Source: an uncultured Pelagibacteraceae bacterium
GTDB lineage: Bacteria; Pseudomonadota; Alphaproteobacteria; Pelagibacterales; Pelagibacteraceae
Direction of reading: 5' to 3'
Length of the DNA stretch: 64,000 nt
NCBI GenBank assembly: GCA_902554335.1
Contig: CACDOD010000001.1
Location: 39,596-103,595, forward strand
This document shows, one piece after another, positions 11,064-25,297 of the stretch. The first letter of the stretch is position 1; every line of letters starts with the position of its first letter. Both the position numbers and the translations under genes were made by a program. Below the pieces are notes generated by a model. It did not search any database. It was not told where the DNA came from and saw only the letters and a list, made by a program, of their open reading frames with translations.

Positions 11064-12131
11064 ATGTCTGAATTTGAAAAAAAAATCGCTCAATACAAGG
11101 AAAAGATTAATAATTCTAAAAATTTGAGAGAGTTAGTTGTTATTAATTCTGAAATTTTTGGAAAAAATGGAATACTTAATTTAGAATTTAAAAAATTAGG
11201 ATCTTTACCTGTAGATGAAAAAAAAAGATTTGCTGAGACTATTAATAAGATTAAACAAGAATTATCTCGAATTTATAAAGTTAAAAATAATGAGATATTA
11301 GATAAAGATATAATTGAAAAAGTCCAAAAAGAAAAAATTGATGTAACTTTACCTGAAAAAGAATTCAAAATTGGAAAAGTTCATCCTGTTTCACAAGTAA
11401 TTGACGAAATTTCATGTATTTTTTCAGAAATTGGTTTTTCTGTTGAGGAGGGTCCTGATGTCGAAAATGAATATAATAACTTTACAGCTCTTAACACGCC
11501 TGAAAATCATCCCGCAAAAGATATGCATGATACTTTTTATCTAGATAAGGATATGAAAACTTTGTTGAGGACTCATACCTCTCCAGTTCAAGTGCGTACA
11601 ATGTTAAAAGGCAGACCACCATTTAAAATTATTGCTCCAGGCAGAACTTATCGAAGTGATAGTGACCAAACTCATACCCCAATGTTTCATCAATTAGAAG
11701 GACTTCATATCGATAAAGATATTAATATGGGTCACCTTAAAGGATGTCTCAATTATTTTATCAAAGAATTTTTTGAAGTAGATAAAATTAAAATGAGATT
11801 CAGGCCAAGCCATTTTCCGTTCACAGAGCCGTCAGCTGAAGTAGATATTGGCTATAGAATTGAAAATAATAAAATAGTAATTGGCGAGGGAGACCAATGG
11901 CTTGAAATACTTGGATGCGGAATGGTTCACCCAAACGTTTTAAAAAATTGCAAAGTTGATCCAGCAAAATTTCAAGGGTTCGCTTTTGGAATAGGTATAG
12001 ACAGATTAGCCATGTTAAAATATGGCATAAATGATTTAAGATCTTTTTTTGAATGTGATTATAGATGGTTAAATCATTATGGTTTTGATCCTTTAGACGT
12101 TCCAACTAACTATAGAGGATTAAGTAGATGA
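11064..12131 (+). CDS. pheS: Phenylalanyl-tRNA synthetase alpha subunit
   Basis: [10 protein letters not shown], class II motifs ([39 protein letters not shown]). Confidence 0.97.
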   Translation: MSEFEKKIAQYKEKINNSKNLRELVVINSEIFGKNGILNLEFKKLGSLPVDEKKRFAETINKIKQELSRIYKVKNNEILDKDIIEKVQKEKIDVTLPEKEFKIGKVHPVSQVIDEISCIFSEIGFSVEEGPDVENEYNNFTALNTPENHPAKDMHDTFYLDKDMKTLLRTHTSPVQVRTMLKGRPPFKIIAPGRTYRSDSDQTHTPMFHQLEGLHIDKDINMGHLKGCLNYFIKEFFEVDKIKMRFRPSHFPFTEPSAEVDIGYRIENNKIVIGEGDQWLEILGCGMVHPNVLKNCKVDPAKFQGFAFGIGIDRLAMLKYGINDLRSFFECDYRWLNHYGFDPLDVPTNYRGLSR

Positions 12132-14509
12132 AGTTTACAAAAAATTGGTTAAATGATCACTTAAAGACTAAAAAAAGTGAGCAACAAATTATCGAGAAAC
12201 TTAATGCAATTGGTCTAGAGGTTGAAAAAGTTGAGCCAATTAAGAACGAATTAAGTGATTTTATAGTTGCAAAAATAATTAAAGCAAACAAGCATCCAAA
12301 TGCTGACAGATTAAAGTTATGTGATGTCGATATAGGAGGAAAAGAAAATATAAAAGTTGTATGTGGAGCTCCTAATGCTAAAGACGGTTTAATAACTGTG
12401 TATGCACCACCTGGTTCAACAATTCCTAAAAATGGAATGAAATTAGAAATATCAAAAATTAGAGGAGAGACTTCTTATGGAATGCTTTGCTCTGGGTCAG
12501 AACTAAATTTATCGAAAGATACTGATGGAATTATAGAATTAGGTCAAAAGTTTAATAATAGTATCGGAAAGAAGTATTTTAAGAATAAAGATAGTAACAA
12601 TGTTATAGAATTATCTATTACACCAAATAGACCTGATTGTTTGGGTATAAGGGGTATTGCCAGAGATTTATTCGCATGCGGTTATGGAGATTTAAAAGAG
12701 ATTAAAAATACAAAGTTTAAAAAAACTTTAAAACATAATTTAAAAGTAAAAATAGAAAAAAACAAAAACCAAGCTTGCTCAATCTTTGGCAGCTGTTTAA
12801 TTAAAAATATATCAAATAAAGAAAGTCCAAGTTGGCTTAAGGAGAGAATTTTAGCATTAGGCTTAAGGCCAATCTCTGCTGTCGTTGATATTACAAATTA
12901 CGTAATGTTTGACCTTAATAGACCACTTCATGCATATGATTTAGATAAAATAAAAAATTCAATTCTTGTAAGAAATTCAAAAAAAGGTGAAACACTCAAG
13001 GCTCTTGATAATAAAAGTTATACACTTACAGAAAATATGTGTGTAATAGCAGATGATGAAGGACCTTTAGGTCTAGGAGGTATAATTGGTGGAGTAAGAT
13101 CTGGAACTGAATTAGATACTAAAAATCTATTAATTGAATCTGCTTATTTTGATCCAACTATTACGAGAAAAACTGCAAAAGCACTAGAGATAAACAGTGA
13201 TGCAAAATTTAGATTTGAAAGAGGAATTGATCCTCAATCAGTTAAAGATGGATTATTGATGGCCACAAAATTAATTGTTGATATATGTGGTGGCGAAGTT
13301 TCAAATTTCGATATACAAGAAACAAAAAAATTCAAAAAAAAAATAATTAAATTTAATCCAAAATTAGTTTCAAGGACAATTGGTATTAATGTTAAAGATA
13401 AAGACATTAACAATATTCTAAATAAGCTTGGTTTTGAAACCAAAACAAAAGTTAAAAATATTGAAGTAAAAATTCCATTATGGAGACCGGATATATATGG
13501 TGAGATTGACTTAGTAGAGGAAATAATAAGAATTTTAGGATTCGAAAATGTTAAATCTATTGAGCCAGAAAAAGTTAGAACAAAATCAACATTGAATTTT
13601 TACCAAAAACATTTTCATTTAGCCCAACGTTCAGTAGCTTCTAAAGGGTATTACGAAACCATAACTTGGTCTTTTAGTGATGAAAAAAAAAATGATAAGT
13701 TTAAAGAAGATTTAGAGACAATAAGAATTATTAATCCTATTAGTTCAGATTTGGGAGTATTAAGAAACTCCTTGTATCCAAATTTAATCTATTATGTAGA
13801 AAAAAATTTAAATAGAGGCTTTAGTGATCAATCTTTATTTGAGATCGGCCCTGTTTTTACAGGCAATAGACCTGGAGACCAGATTACAGTTATATGTGGA
13901 ATTAAAAAACAACTTTATGATGAGCAATATTACAAAAAAGTTGGTCATTTAGATATATTTGAGATTAAGAGAGATATTATCCAAACACTTGTTGAACTAG
14001 GTATAAATAAAGATGAAATTTTAGTCGACGATAAATCACCCACTTATTATCATCCTGGAATTTCAGGTTCCATTTCATCAAAAGATGGCAAATATCTATT
14101 TGGATATTTTGGACAGATCCATCCAAAAATAACACTTGATACATATGGTTTTGAAATTTATTTGGAAAATGTTGTAAGTTTTAAAAGTCACAATAAAAAA
14201 AATAAAGAGAGCTTATTATTATCAGATTTTCAAAAGTCAGATAGAGATTTTGCTTTTTTAGCAAATAAAGAAATAAAGGCTTCACTTCTCGTGGAGGCTA
14301 TAAAAAAAGTAGACAAATCACTTATCAAAAAAATAAAAATATTTGATGTTTATGAGGGAAAAAATATTCCTTTGGATAAAAAATCTATTGCAATTAAAGT
14401 AACAATTCAATCTGATCACAAAACTTTAAATGAAAGTGACTTATCTGATATTTCGAATAGGATTATAAAATCAGTTGAAGAGCAAACTGGTGCAAAACTA
14501 AGATCATAA
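12128..14509 (+). CDS. pheT: Phenylalanyl-tRNA synthetase beta subunit
   Basis: tRNA-binding domain N-terminus, B3/B4, B5, anticodon-binding C-terminus; follows pheS. Confidence 0.97.
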   Translation: MKFTKNWLNDHLKTKKSEQQIIEKLNAIGLEVEKVEPIKNELSDFIVAKIIKANKHPNADRLKLCDVDIGGKENIKVVCGAPNAKDGLITVYAPPGSTIPKNGMKLEISKIRGETSYGMLCSGSELNLSKDTDGIIELGQKFNNSIGKKYFKNKDSNNVIELSITPNRPDCLGIRGIARDLFACGYGDLKEIKNTKFKKTLKHNLKVKIEKNKNQACSIFGSCLIKNISNKESPSWLKERILALGLRPISAVVDITNYVMFDLNRPLHAYDLDKIKNSILVRNSKKGETLKALDNKSYTLTENMCVIADDEGPLGLGGIIGGVRSGTELDTKNLLIESAYFDPTITRKTAKALEINSDAKFRFERGIDPQSVKDGLLMATKLIVDICGGEVSNFDIQETKKFKKKIIKFNPKLVSRTIGINVKDKDINNILNKLGFETKTKVKNIEVKIPLWRPDIYGEIDLVEEIIRILGFENVKSIEPEKVRTKSTLNFYQKHFHLAQRSVASKGYYETITWSFSDEKKNDKFKEDLETIRIINPISSDLGVLRNSLYPNLIYYVEKNLNRGFSDQSLFEIGPVFTGNRPGDQITVICGIKKQLYDEQYYKKVGHLDIFEIKRDIIQTLVELGINKDEILVDDKSPTYYHPGISGSISSKDGKYLFGYFGQIHPKITLDTYGFEIYLENVVSFKSHNKKNKESLLLSDFQKSDRDFAFLANKEIKASLLVEAIKKVDKSLIKKIKIFDVYEGKNIPLDKKSIAIKVTIQSDHKTLNESDLSDISNRIIKSVEEQTGAKLRS

Positions 14510-16314
14510 TGGACAATATCGATAATATTAGAAATTTTGCGATAATAGCACACATAGACCACGGGAAATCAACAATAGCGGATAGAATAATTCATAAGTG
14601 TGGGGGTTTAACAGATAGAGAAATGAAAGCTCAGGTTCTAGATTCTATGGATATCGAACGTGAGAGAGGAATAACAATTAAGGCACAAACAGTTAAATTA
14701 AATTACAAAGCAAAAAACGGTAAAGAATATGTCTTAAATATTATCGATACACCCGGACATGTTGATTTTAGCTATGAAGTAAGTAGATCTCTTTATGCAT
14801 GCGAAGGATCTATTCTTATAGTTGATAGCACTCAAGGAGTTGAGGCACAAACGCTCGCAAATGTATATCAAGCACTTGATATGAATCATGAAATTATACC
14901 GGTGCTAAATAAAATTGACCTTCCAGCATCTGATTTGGATAGAACCTCAAAACAAATTGAAGATGTAATTGGAATTGAGACAAATAATGCAATTCCTTGC
15001 TCAGGAAAAACTGGAGAAGGAATAGATGATATATTAGAGACAATAGTTAATTATCTACCATCACCAAAAGGTAAAAAAGAAAATATTCTTAAATGTTTGT
15101 TAGTAGATAGTTGGTATGATACATATTTAGGCGTTGTTATCCTAGTAAGAGTAATTGATGGAAAAATTAATAAAAATATGAAAATTAAAATGATGTCAAC
15201 AAACCAAGATTATACTGTAGAAAAAGTTGGTGTTTTTACGCCAAAAGCAAAAGATATAAATGAACTAAATTCGGGTGAAATCGGTTTTATCATTACTGGA
15301 ATTAAAAATTTATCTGACACAAAAGTTGGAGATACAATTTGTGATGCAAATAATCCGTTAACTATAGCCTTACCTGGTTTCAAACCCAGTAAACCCGTAG
15401 TGTTTTGTGGCTTATTCCCAGTAGACAGCTCTGACTATCAAAAATTAAAGGATGGACTCGCAAAACTCCAATTAAATGATGCTAGTTTTTCATATGATCC
15501 AGAATCTTCGTCTGCTTTAGGCTTAGGTTTTAGATGTGGTTTTTTAGGTTTATTGCATCTGGAGATAATTACTGAGAGATTAGAGAGAGAATTTGATATT
15601 AACTTAATTACAACAACACCTGGAGTTGTATACAAAGTTTATCTTAACAACGAAAAAATTTTAGATTTGCAAAATCCATCAAGTTTACCCGATCCAACAT
15701 TAATTAAATTTATAGAAGAGCCATGGATAAAAGCTACAATAATTACCCCTGATGAATATTTGGGATCTATAATCAAACTTTGTCAAAATAAAAGGGGTAT
15801 TCAGACTAATTTAAGCTATTCAGGAAATAGAGCAGTACTTAACTATGAAATACCTTTAAATGAGGTGGTATTTGATTTTAACGATAGGTTAAAATCAATG
15901 ACTAGTGGTTATGCAAGTTTTGACTATGAAATTATTGAACACAGACAAGGGGATCTTGTTAAATTATCAATACTTGTAAATGCTGAACCCGTAGATGCAT
16001 TAGCAATGATGGTGCATAAAGATTTTGCTCAAACAATTGGAAGAGAAGTTTGTGAAAAGTTAAAAGATTTGATCCCAAGACATAACTTTATGATACCAAT
16101 TCAAGCCGCAATAGGTGGAAAAATTATTGCAAGGGAGACAATAAAAGGATTTAAAAAAGATGTTTTAACTAAAATTCATGGTGGTGGAGCATTAGACAGA
16201 AAGAGGAAATTATTAGAAAAACAAAAAAAAGGAAAAGCAAGAGCAAAACAATTTGGGAAAGTAGAAATACCACAAGAAGCCTTCATAGGGGTTCTAAAAA
16301 TAAATAAAGATTAG
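14509..16314 (+). CDS. lepA: Elongation factor 4
   Basis: [15 protein letters not shown]1, DTPGHVDF G3, NKIDLP G4, LepA C-terminal domain with [19 protein letters not shown]. Confidence 0.97.
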   Translation: MDNIDNIRNFAIIAHIDHGKSTIADRIIHKCGGLTDREMKAQVLDSMDIERERGITIKAQTVKLNYKAKNGKEYVLNIIDTPGHVDFSYEVSRSLYACEGSILIVDSTQGVEAQTLANVYQALDMNHEIIPVLNKIDLPASDLDRTSKQIEDVIGIETNNAIPCSGKTGEGIDDILETIVNYLPSPKGKKENILKCLLVDSWYDTYLGVVILVRVIDGKINKNMKIKMMSTNQDYTVEKVGVFTPKAKDINELNSGEIGFIITGIKNLSDTKVGDTICDANNPLTIALPGFKPSKPVVFCGLFPVDSSDYQKLKDGLAKLQLNDASFSYDPESSSALGLGFRCGFLGLLHLEIITERLEREFDINLITTTPGVVYKVYLNNEKILDLQNPSSLPDPTLIKFIEEPWIKATIITPDEYLGSIIKLCQNKRGIQTNLSYSGNRAVLNYEIPLNEVVFDFNDRLKSMTSGYASFDYEIIEHRQGDLVKLSILVNAEPVDALAMMVHKDFAQTIGREVCEKLKDLIPRHNFMIPIQAAIGGKIIARETIKGFKKDVLTKIHGGGALDRKRKLLEKQKKGKARAKQFGKVEIPQEAFIGVLKINKD

Positions 16315-17343
16315 ATGTCAATAATTAATTGGGGCATTATTGGACTAGGAAATATCGCATATAAGTTTGCATCTGCTTTTGAAGATGTAAGTAATTCAAA
16401 AATAGTTTCAGTGGCAAGCAATGACCCAAAAAAACTATCAACTTTTCAAAAACAATTCAAAATTAATCCTGGGAATTGTTACGATAATTATGAAAAAGTT
16501 ATATTAAACAATGAAGTTGATATTGTTTATATAGCTTTACCTCATAATTTTCATTTTGAATGGATAATGAGATGTATAAATTTAAAAAAAAGTGTTTTAA
16601 CTGAAAAGCCCGCAACAATTAATTATGAACAGATAACTAAAATTAATGAATATTTAAATAAAACTAAAATTTTTTTTTCAGAAGGTTTTATGTATAGGTT
16701 TCACCCACAAACTCAGGAGCTTATAAATATTATTAAACAAAATGAGATTGGAGAATTGCTTAATATGCAGTCGTATTTTGGAGTAAACATAGTTGAGAAA
16801 AAGAATATATTTGGAATTAAAAGGTTAAAAATAAACAAAAAAAGTAGATTATTTGATAAAAAATTGGGAGGAGGCTCGATTTTAGATTTAGGATGTTATC
16901 CCTCTTCTTTAAGTATATTAATTGCTAGCTTAAAATCTGATGACTATAAAAAAAAATTTATTCTTACTGATATAAAAAAAACTATTGGTTCGTCAGATGT
17001 AGATCTTGAAGCTTTTTCAAAAATTAATTTTTATAATGAATTTACCTCTAATATAGGATCCTCATTTAAAAGAAATCTAGGTAAGAGCTCAATAATTATA
17101 GGTTCAAAAGGTAAAATTATTTTACCAGATAGTTGGCACTGCGAAACTTTAAATATTATAGTTAATGGAAATGATTATAAAATAAATCAAAAATATAAAA
17201 ATATTTTTTCATATGAAATAGAAAATATTAGTAATTCATTATTAAATAATGAAATAGAACCTAAATATCCAGCAATTAAAAGAGATGAAACAGAAATGAA
17301 TATGAATATTTTAACAAGATGGCTTAATGAAAATAACAAATAA
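16315..17343 (+). CDS. Gfo/Idh/MocA-family oxidoreductase
   Basis: IIGLGNIAYKFA Rossmann motif, TEKPAT motif, LDLGCYP. Confidence 0.88.
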   Translation: MSIINWGIIGLGNIAYKFASAFEDVSNSKIVSVASNDPKKLSTFQKQFKINPGNCYDNYEKVILNNEVDIVYIALPHNFHFEWIMRCINLKKSVLTEKPATINYEQITKINEYLNKTKIFFSEGFMYRFHPQTQELINIIKQNEIGELLNMQSYFGVNIVEKKNIFGIKRLKINKKSRLFDKKLGGGSILDLGCYPSSLSILIASLKSDDYKKKFILTDIKKTIGSSDVDLEAFSKINFYNEFTSNIGSSFKRNLGKSSIIIGSKGKIILPDSWHCETLNIIVNGNDYKINQKYKNIFSYEIENISNSLLNNEIEPKYPAIKRDETEMNMNILTRWLNENNK

Positions 17344-18139
17344 AATTATCGATTGTATAACCTTTTATAGTGAAAACTTTATTTTTGATTTTAGATATAA
17401 TGTAATAAAAGATCATGTAGATTTTTTAGTTGTCTGTGAGTCCAAATTTGATCATAGAGGAAACCCTAAACAATTAAACTTTGATATTGAGAAATATTCT
17501 AATGATAAAAAAATTAAATATATTATACTAGAAGATAAATTCCCAAATAATAGTGACCCATGGAATAATCAAGCTTTACAACGTGATTATATCTTAAAAA
17601 ATTTAACTTTTGCAGATGATGAAGATTATATTTTTTTTTCAGATCCTGATGAAATTCCTAATACTAAATTATATAGTAATTTTAAACTAAAAAAAAAATA
17701 TGGAATTTTTTTGCAAAAATCATTTAATTATAAATTCAATCTTTTTAATAAGTATGAAACTCCCTGGGATGGTACTAGAGTTTGCAAAAAAAAAAACTTA
17801 AAATCAATTAATTATATGAGGCAAAAAACTTTTGCTAAAAATCTTAAATATAAATTTTTTAGAATTGACAAAGAAAGAGACATAGAAATTTTTTTAGATG
17901 GTGGATGGCATTTTAATAATATTATGTTACCACATCAAATTTCAAAAAAATTAAAATCATTTGCACATTCAGAATATAGTGGTAGTGAATTTTCTTCTCC
18001 TGAAATTATATCTAGAAAAATAGAACAAAAAAAAGATTTATTTAATAGAGGTTATGAATTTGAAAAAGTAAAACTTGATAGTTCATTTCCTGAATACTTA
18101 TTAAATAATAAGAATTTTTATAAAGATTTTATACTTTGA
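17327..18139 (+). CDS. Glycosyltransferase family 17-like protein
   Basis: IIDCITFYSENFIFDFRYNVIKDHVDFLVVCES and FFSDPDEIPN resemble the GT17 (MGAT3-like) family; overlaps preceding gene. Confidence 0.75.
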   Translation: MKITNKIIDCITFYSENFIFDFRYNVIKDHVDFLVVCESKFDHRGNPKQLNFDIEKYSNDKKIKYIILEDKFPNNSDPWNNQALQRDYILKNLTFADDEDYIFFSDPDEIPNTKLYSNFKLKKKYGIFLQKSFNYKFNLFNKYETPWDGTRVCKKKNLKSINYMRQKTFAKNLKYKFFRIDKERDIEIFLDGGWHFNNIMLPHQISKKLKSFAHSEYSGSEFSSPEIISRKIEQKKDLFNRGYEFEKVKLDSSFPEYLLNNKNFYKDFIL

Positions 18140-18141
18140 TA

Positions 18142-18231
18142 GGAGAGATGGCCGAGTGGTTTAAGGCGCACGCTTGGAGAGCGTGTATAGGGGCAACTCT
18201 ATCGTGGGTTCGAATCCCACTCTCTCCGCCA
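18142..18231 (+). tRNA. tRNA-Ser (GGA)
   Basis: GGAGAGA/TCTCTCC acceptor, CGCTTGGAGAGCG anticodon arm, long variable arm, GTGGGTTCGAATCCCAC T arm, encoded CCA. Confidence 0.96.
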
Positions 18232-18348
18232 AGATTTAATTAAAAATTCAAATTTATTGAGGTATTTTTAAAAGCATATTAATTTTTTTTTTTTCATTAA
18301 ATTATTGTTGATTTTCAATGTAAATAGAAGCTATCTCCCCTGATCAAT

Positions 18349-20442
<2,094 letters not shown>

Positions 20443-21723
20443 ATGGAATTTTTAAATAATTCTAAAAATTATTCACTTAACAGAAAAACTTATACCAATC
20501 TAAGATGGATTGCAATTATCGGTCAGTTAGTAGCTATAAATGTTGCTGCTTTCATTTTCAAATTTGAATTTCCATTCATTAAGGCAAATATTATTGTATT
20601 AATTGGTGCAGTCAGTAATATTTATTTGTTAAGTTTTTATGTAAAAAATTTATTATCAAACAGAACTGCATTCAATTTTTTAATTATCGATATATTACAG
20701 TTAACTTTTCTATTATTTATAACAGGTGGAATATTAAATCCATTTATATTTTTTTTGATTATTCCAAGTGTATTTGCATCCCTGAGTTTAGAAAAAAAAA
20801 CAAATTATATATTAATTTTGGTTACTTTAATAAGCATTGTTTTTCTAACTTTTTTCCATCAGGAAACTAATCTCCCATTTCCCAAAAAATTGTTGATAAG
20901 TGAATATTTTTATTATTCAATACCTGTATCTCTAATTATAGCTTTATTTTTTCTTAATTATTTTGCAATTACTTTTGGTGAAGAGGCTAGCCTTAGAAAA
21001 GACGCTTTAAACAAAATTCAACAGTTAATAGCTAAAGAGCACGAGCTAGTGTCGCTGGGTGGACAAGCGGCTGCTGCAGCGCACTCTCTTGCAACTCCAC
21101 TATCTACAATTAAAGTAATTACACAAGAATTATCAAAATTATTAAAAGGAAATCAAGATATCGAAAGCGACATGATACTCCTTACAGAACAAGTTGAAAG
21201 ATGCAATCAAATATTGAAAAAACTTACTCTTAATCCAGATATAGAGGATGAGTTTATTGACTACGAATTAACATTATCAAATTACATTAATGAGATAATT
21301 AAATCTTTTCAAAGTATAAGTAAAAAAAAATTTTTTTTTCAAAACAGACAAGATACTAATCCAATTAAATTTAAAAGATCAATCGAAATAATTTATGGTT
21401 TAAGAAATTTTATAGGAAATGCAAATAAGTTTGCCAAAGAAAAAATTTTTTTAACAATTAATTCTGACAGCCAAATCACGGAATTGATCATTGAAGATGA
21501 TGGAGATGGCTTTCCAAAGGATATTTTAGATAAAATCGGAGAGCCATATATAAGAACTAAAGAAAAAAATTCTGGAACAAAGTCAGGTTTAGGTTTAGGT
21601 ATTTTTATAGGAGGTACACTTTTAGAGAGAAACTATGCTAAAGTAATTTGCAGAAACTCTATAACTAGAAATGGTGCAGAAGTAATAATTAGATGGAGAA
21701 ACAAAGATCTGATTAATTTCTAA
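20443..21723 (+). CDS. regB: RegB/PrrB/ActS-type redox sensor histidine kinase
   Basis: Six-TM N-terminus with GGILNPF quinone-site motif, H-box [30 protein letters not shown] with the RegB-type Cys, [12 protein letters not shown] lid. Confidence 0.85.
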   Translation: MEFLNNSKNYSLNRKTYTNLRWIAIIGQLVAINVAAFIFKFEFPFIKANIIVLIGAVSNIYLLSFYVKNLLSNRTAFNFLIIDILQLTFLLFITGGILNPFIFFLIIPSVFASLSLEKKTNYILILVTLISIVFLTFFHQETNLPFPKKLLISEYFYYSIPVSLIIALFFLNYFAITFGEEASLRKDALNKIQQLIAKEHELVSLGGQAAAAAHSLATPLSTIKVITQELSKLLKGNQDIESDMILLTEQVERCNQILKKLTLNPDIEDEFIDYELTLSNYINEIIKSFQSISKKKFFFQNRQDTNPIKFKRSIEIIYGLRNFIGNANKFAKEKIFLTINSDSQITELIIEDDGDGFPKDILDKIGEPYIRTKEKNSGTKSGLGLGIFIGGTLLERNYAKVICRNSITRNGAEVIIRWRNKDLINF

Positions 21724-23519
21724 TTTAAATGTTTATTATTTTTAAACAAATTACTTAATTCTCCGATCATTACATCTCCTAATTCCTGAACATCTGTTAT
21801 TTTTATAGCTCTCTTATAATATCTTGAAACATCATGCCCTATTCCTATAGCTAAGATTTCTATATCATCTTTGCTTTCAACAAATTTAACTACTTTTTTT
21901 AAATGTTTCTCTAAGTAATCACCGGAATTGACTGATAAAGTCGAATCATCTACTGGTGCACCATCTGATATTATCATTAAAATCTTTCTTTCTTCTTTTC
22001 TTTTTTTAAGTCGGCTGTATGCCCACATAATTGCCTCTCCATCTATATTTTCTTTAAGTATTCCTTCTTTTAGCATAAGGCCTAAATTTTTTTTTGATTG
22101 CCTCCATTGACTATCTGCACTTTTATAAATTATATGTCTCAAATCGTTTAATCGACCTGGATTTTTGAGTTTGCCATTTTTATTCCAACTTTCTCTTGAT
22201 TTCCCTCCCTTCCAATTTTTTGTTGTAAAGCCAAGTATTTCAACTTTAACTGAACATCTTTCTAATGTCCTAGACAATATATCTGCACAAAGTGCAGCAA
22301 TAGTTATTGGTCTACCTCTCATTGACCCTGAATTATCAATTAAAAGGCTTACTATTGTATCCTTAAATTCTTGATCTTTTTCTTTCTTAAAAGACAAAGA
22401 GTTGTATGGATCAATAATTATTCTTGGTAATTTAGCGCTATCTAACAATCCTTCTTCTAAGTCGAAATCCCAAGACCGATTTTGTTTAGCCATTAGTTGC
22501 CTTTGTAATTTGTTTGCTAACTTGATAATCAAATCTTTAAAATGTATTAATTGTTGATCTAAATTCTTTCTTAATTTAAGTATTTCTTCTATTGTTTCTA
22601 GATTTTCAGCTTTTTCAATTTCATCAAATTCTCTAGTAAAAATTTTGTAATCGGTTTCACTTCTAGTATTATTTAATTTTTGAATTATATTTTCTGAACT
22701 TTGCTGATCACTTTCTGTATCAAAAAGTTGCTCTTCCATTCTAAATTCATTAACATCTAAATCTGCATCAGACAAAGATTGATTTTCGGTTTCATTTTGA
22801 GATTGTTTTTCATCAGTTTCATTATTTGCCTCTCCGTTTTGCTGGTTATTTTGATCGTTTTCCTTTTCATTATTCTCGTTTTTATCTTCTTCATCTTTCT
22901 CTAAAAAATCTAAATCATTTAATATTTCAACAAATTTTGAGCTATATAACTCTTGATTTTCCAGGTTTTTTTTAAGGTAATTAATATGCTTGCCAAAACT
23001 ATTCCTAAAATCATCATCCCAAAAGCTTAAAATTTTTTGATTTAAATCATTAATTTTAATATTAAAAAAATTCTTAAGCATATAAATTTCAAAGGCTTCT
23101 GAAACAGAGGTATCATCTTTTGATTTAAGTTGATCTTTTCTTTTTAAATTAAGTTTATAATTGTAGTTATCAATTAAATTTTTACTTATACCTTGCAACA
23201 TTTTTGAGCCAAGAATTTCAAATCTGATTTTTTCAGAAACATTATATAATGACTTTAAAGTTGGTTTTGTGGGTGCGTTTTTTAAATAGATTTCTTTATT
23301 TGAAAATTTTCTTTTGAGAGCCTCAGAATCTGTTTCTGCTCTTAATCTTAAAAAATCATATTTATTGTTTAAATTATCTAATTCAAAAAAATTATAATTT
23401 TTTGAGCTGCTATTTTTCTCTTTCAAATTCGATTTTAATTTATAATCATCTGATATTGCCTTAACTGTTGAAATAAGTGCTTGTTTGAATTTTTCTTTTA
23501 AATTTTCGTCTTTTTTCAT
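21720..23519 (-). CDS. cobT: CobT-like cobaltochelatase subunit / VWA-domain protein
   Basis: Acidic linker; C-terminal VWA/MIDAS ([42 protein letters not shown]); downstream of cobS. Confidence 0.85.
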   Translation of the reverse strand: MKKDENLKEKFKQALISTVKAISDDYKLKSNLKEKNSSSKNYNFFELDNLNNKYDFLRLRAETDSEALKRKFSNKEIYLKNAPTKPTLKSLYNVSEKIRFEILGSKMLQGISKNLIDNYNYKLNLKRKDQLKSKDDTSVSEAFEIYMLKNFFNIKINDLNQKILSFWDDDFRNSFGKHINYLKKNLENQELYSSKFVEILNDLDFLEKDEEDKNENNEKENDQNNQQNGEANNETDEKQSQNETENQSLSDADLDVNEFRMEEQLFDTESDQQSSENIIQKLNNTRSETDYKIFTREFDEIEKAENLETIEEILKLRKNLDQQLIHFKDLIIKLANKLQRQLMAKQNRSWDFDLEEGLLDSAKLPRIIIDPYNSLSFKKEKDQEFKDTIVSLLIDNSGSMRGRPITIAALCADILSRTLERCSVKVEILGFTTKNWKGGKSRESWNKNGKLKNPGRLNDLRHIIYKSADSQWRQSKKNLGLMLKEGILKENIDGEAIMWAYSRLKKRKEERKILMIISDGAPVDDSTLSVNSGDYLEKHLKKVVKFVESKDDIEILAIGIGHDVSRYYKRAIKITDVQELGDVMIGELSNLFKNNKHLN

Positions 23520-24494
23520 CTATATTTGAATATTTATTAGGGACTCTGGCAAATCTTCTCCAAAACATCTCTGATAATACTCTGCTATAGTATTCTTCTC
23601 AACATCATCACACTTATTTAAAAATGTTACCCTAAATGAATAACCTATATCTTTAAAAATTTGACTATTTTCTGCCCAGTGAATAACAGTTCTTGGACTC
23701 ATAACAGTAGAAATATCTCCCGCGATGAATCCTTTTCTAGTTAATGCTGCAACCTTGATCATATTTGCAATTATTTCTTTTCCTTTAGAATTATTCATAT
23801 TTTTATTTTTAGATAAAACAATCTCCATTTCTTTTTCAAGCTCTAAATAATTTAAAGTAGTTACAATATTCCATCTATCCATCTGTCCCTGATTTATTTG
23901 TTGGGTCCCATGATAAAGTCCACTCGTATCACCTAATCCAATTGTATTAGAAGTAGCAAATAATCTGAAGTATTTATTTTGTTTTAAAACTTTATTTTTA
24001 TCTAATAATGTAAAGCTTCCCTCTGCCTCTAAAACTCTTTGTATTACAAACATAACATCTGGTCTTCCCGCATCATATTCATCAAAAACTAGAGCAACAG
24101 GGTTTTGGATTGACCAAGGCAAAATTCCTTCTTTAAATTCTGTTACTTGTTTGCCATCTTGAATTACAATTGCATCTTTTCCAATCAAATCAATTCTACT
24201 TATGTGGCTATCTAAATTTACTCTTATACACGGCCAATTTAATCTTGCAGCGATTTGTTCTATGTGTGTGGATTTCCCAGTTCCATGATATCCTTGGATC
24301 AAAACTCTTTTGTTAAATGCAAAACCAGATAAAATTGCTAAAGTGGTATCTCTATCAAATTTATAACCTTTGTCTATTTCTGGAACAAATTCATTTTTTT
24401 TTGAAAATCCTTCAATTTCCATATCACTTTCAATACCAAATGTCTGTTTAACTGAAAGTTTAATATCTGGTTCTAAATTAATATTTGGTGTCAA
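23520..24494 (-). CDS. cobS: CobS-like AAA+ (MoxR-type) ATPase
   Basis: Walker [24 protein letters not shown], Walker [25 protein letters not shown]. Confidence 0.9.
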   Translation of the reverse strand: MTPNINLEPDIKLSVKQTFGIESDMEIEGFSKKNEFVPEIDKGYKFDRDTTLAILSGFAFNKRVLIQGYHGTGKSTHIEQIAARLNWPCIRVNLDSHISRIDLIGKDAIVIQDGKQVTEFKEGILPWSIQNPVALVFDEYDAGRPDVMFVIQRVLEAEGSFTLLDKNKVLKQNKYFRLFATSNTIGLGDTSGLYHGTQQINQGQMDRWNIVTTLNYLELEKEMEIVLSKNKNMNNSKGKEIIANMIKVAALTRKGFIAGDISTVMSPRTVIHWAENSQIFKDIGYSFRVTFLNKCDDVEKNTIAEYYQRCFGEDLPESLINIQI

Positions 24495-25011
24495 TTTTTC
24501 CTCTATAAGTGTTTTTAAGCTGAGTGTAAGCTAGAGTAATAATTTTTAGCTTTTCCTCAAATTTTTTGTTACCAGAATTCATATCAGGGTGAAATTTTTT
24601 AACAAGCTTTTTAAATTTTTCTCGTATTTTTTTCCACTCTATACCTACTGGAATTTCAAGAATATTAAAGGCCTGAAAATCTTGGCTACTGTATCTAAAT
24701 CTTTTCATGTGATCTATTTCCTCAAAATTTTTAAACTTTTTTGTCTCATCTTTAAGAGCATTATTCCAAAGTATTTTAAAAAAGTTATCCGAAGAACTGA
24801 AACTTTGAGTAGGTTTATGCCATATCATATCAGATTTTATAAATTCCATAATTTGTTGATCGTTCATTCCTGAGAAGTAATTCCAATTTTTATTAAATTC
24901 TTTAATGTGGTCTATACAAAGCATTCTATACTTTTTGCTATTATCTTTTTCAACTGGAGCTTTAAACTCGCCTGAATTATTACAGTTTTTCCACTCGCAA
25001 ATTGTTTTCAT
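24478..25011 (-). CDS. J-domain (DnaJ-like) protein with N-terminal Cys/His motif
   Basis: C-terminal J-domain with [30 protein letters not shown]-terminal C-x4-C-x21-C-x2-H. Likely start is the internal Met (MKTICEWKN). Confidence 0.8.
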   Translation of the reverse strand: MKTICEWKNCNNSGEFKAPVEKDNSKKYRMLCIDHIKEFNKNWNYFSGMNDQQIMEFIKSDMIWHKPTQSFSSSDNFFKILWNNALKDETKKFKNFEEIDHMKRFRYSSQDFQAFNILEIPVGIEWKKIREKFKKLVKKFHPDMNSGNKKFEEKLKIITLAYTQLKNTYRGKIDTKY

Positions 25012-25036
25012 AATTATATAATTTACAATATTTGTT

Positions 25037-25297
25037 ATGGATATAGAAAATTTATCAAAAAATATCAAAACAAAATTATTAAAAAATTCTTCAATAAATA
25101 ACGTTGAAATTGAAGATAAAACATATCTTCATCTTAAGCATACCTCTCACGAAAAAAATAAGTTTCATATAAAATTAATTATTTTTTCAGAAGAGCTAAA
25201 GCAAATAAATAAATTAAACTCAACCAAAAAGATTTATAAAATTTTGGATGAAGAAATTAAAAAATATTTACACTCTATTCAAATTCTAATTAAGTAA
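25037..25297 (+). CDS. bolA: BolA family protein
   Basis: 86 aa BolA-like fold sequence (VEIEDKTYLHLKHTSHEKNKFHIKLIIFSEEL...LHSIQI). Confidence 0.8.
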   Translation: MDIENLSKNIKTKLLKNSSINNVEIEDKTYLHLKHTSHEKNKFHIKLIIFSEELKQINKLNSTKKIYKILDEEIKKYLHSIQILIK

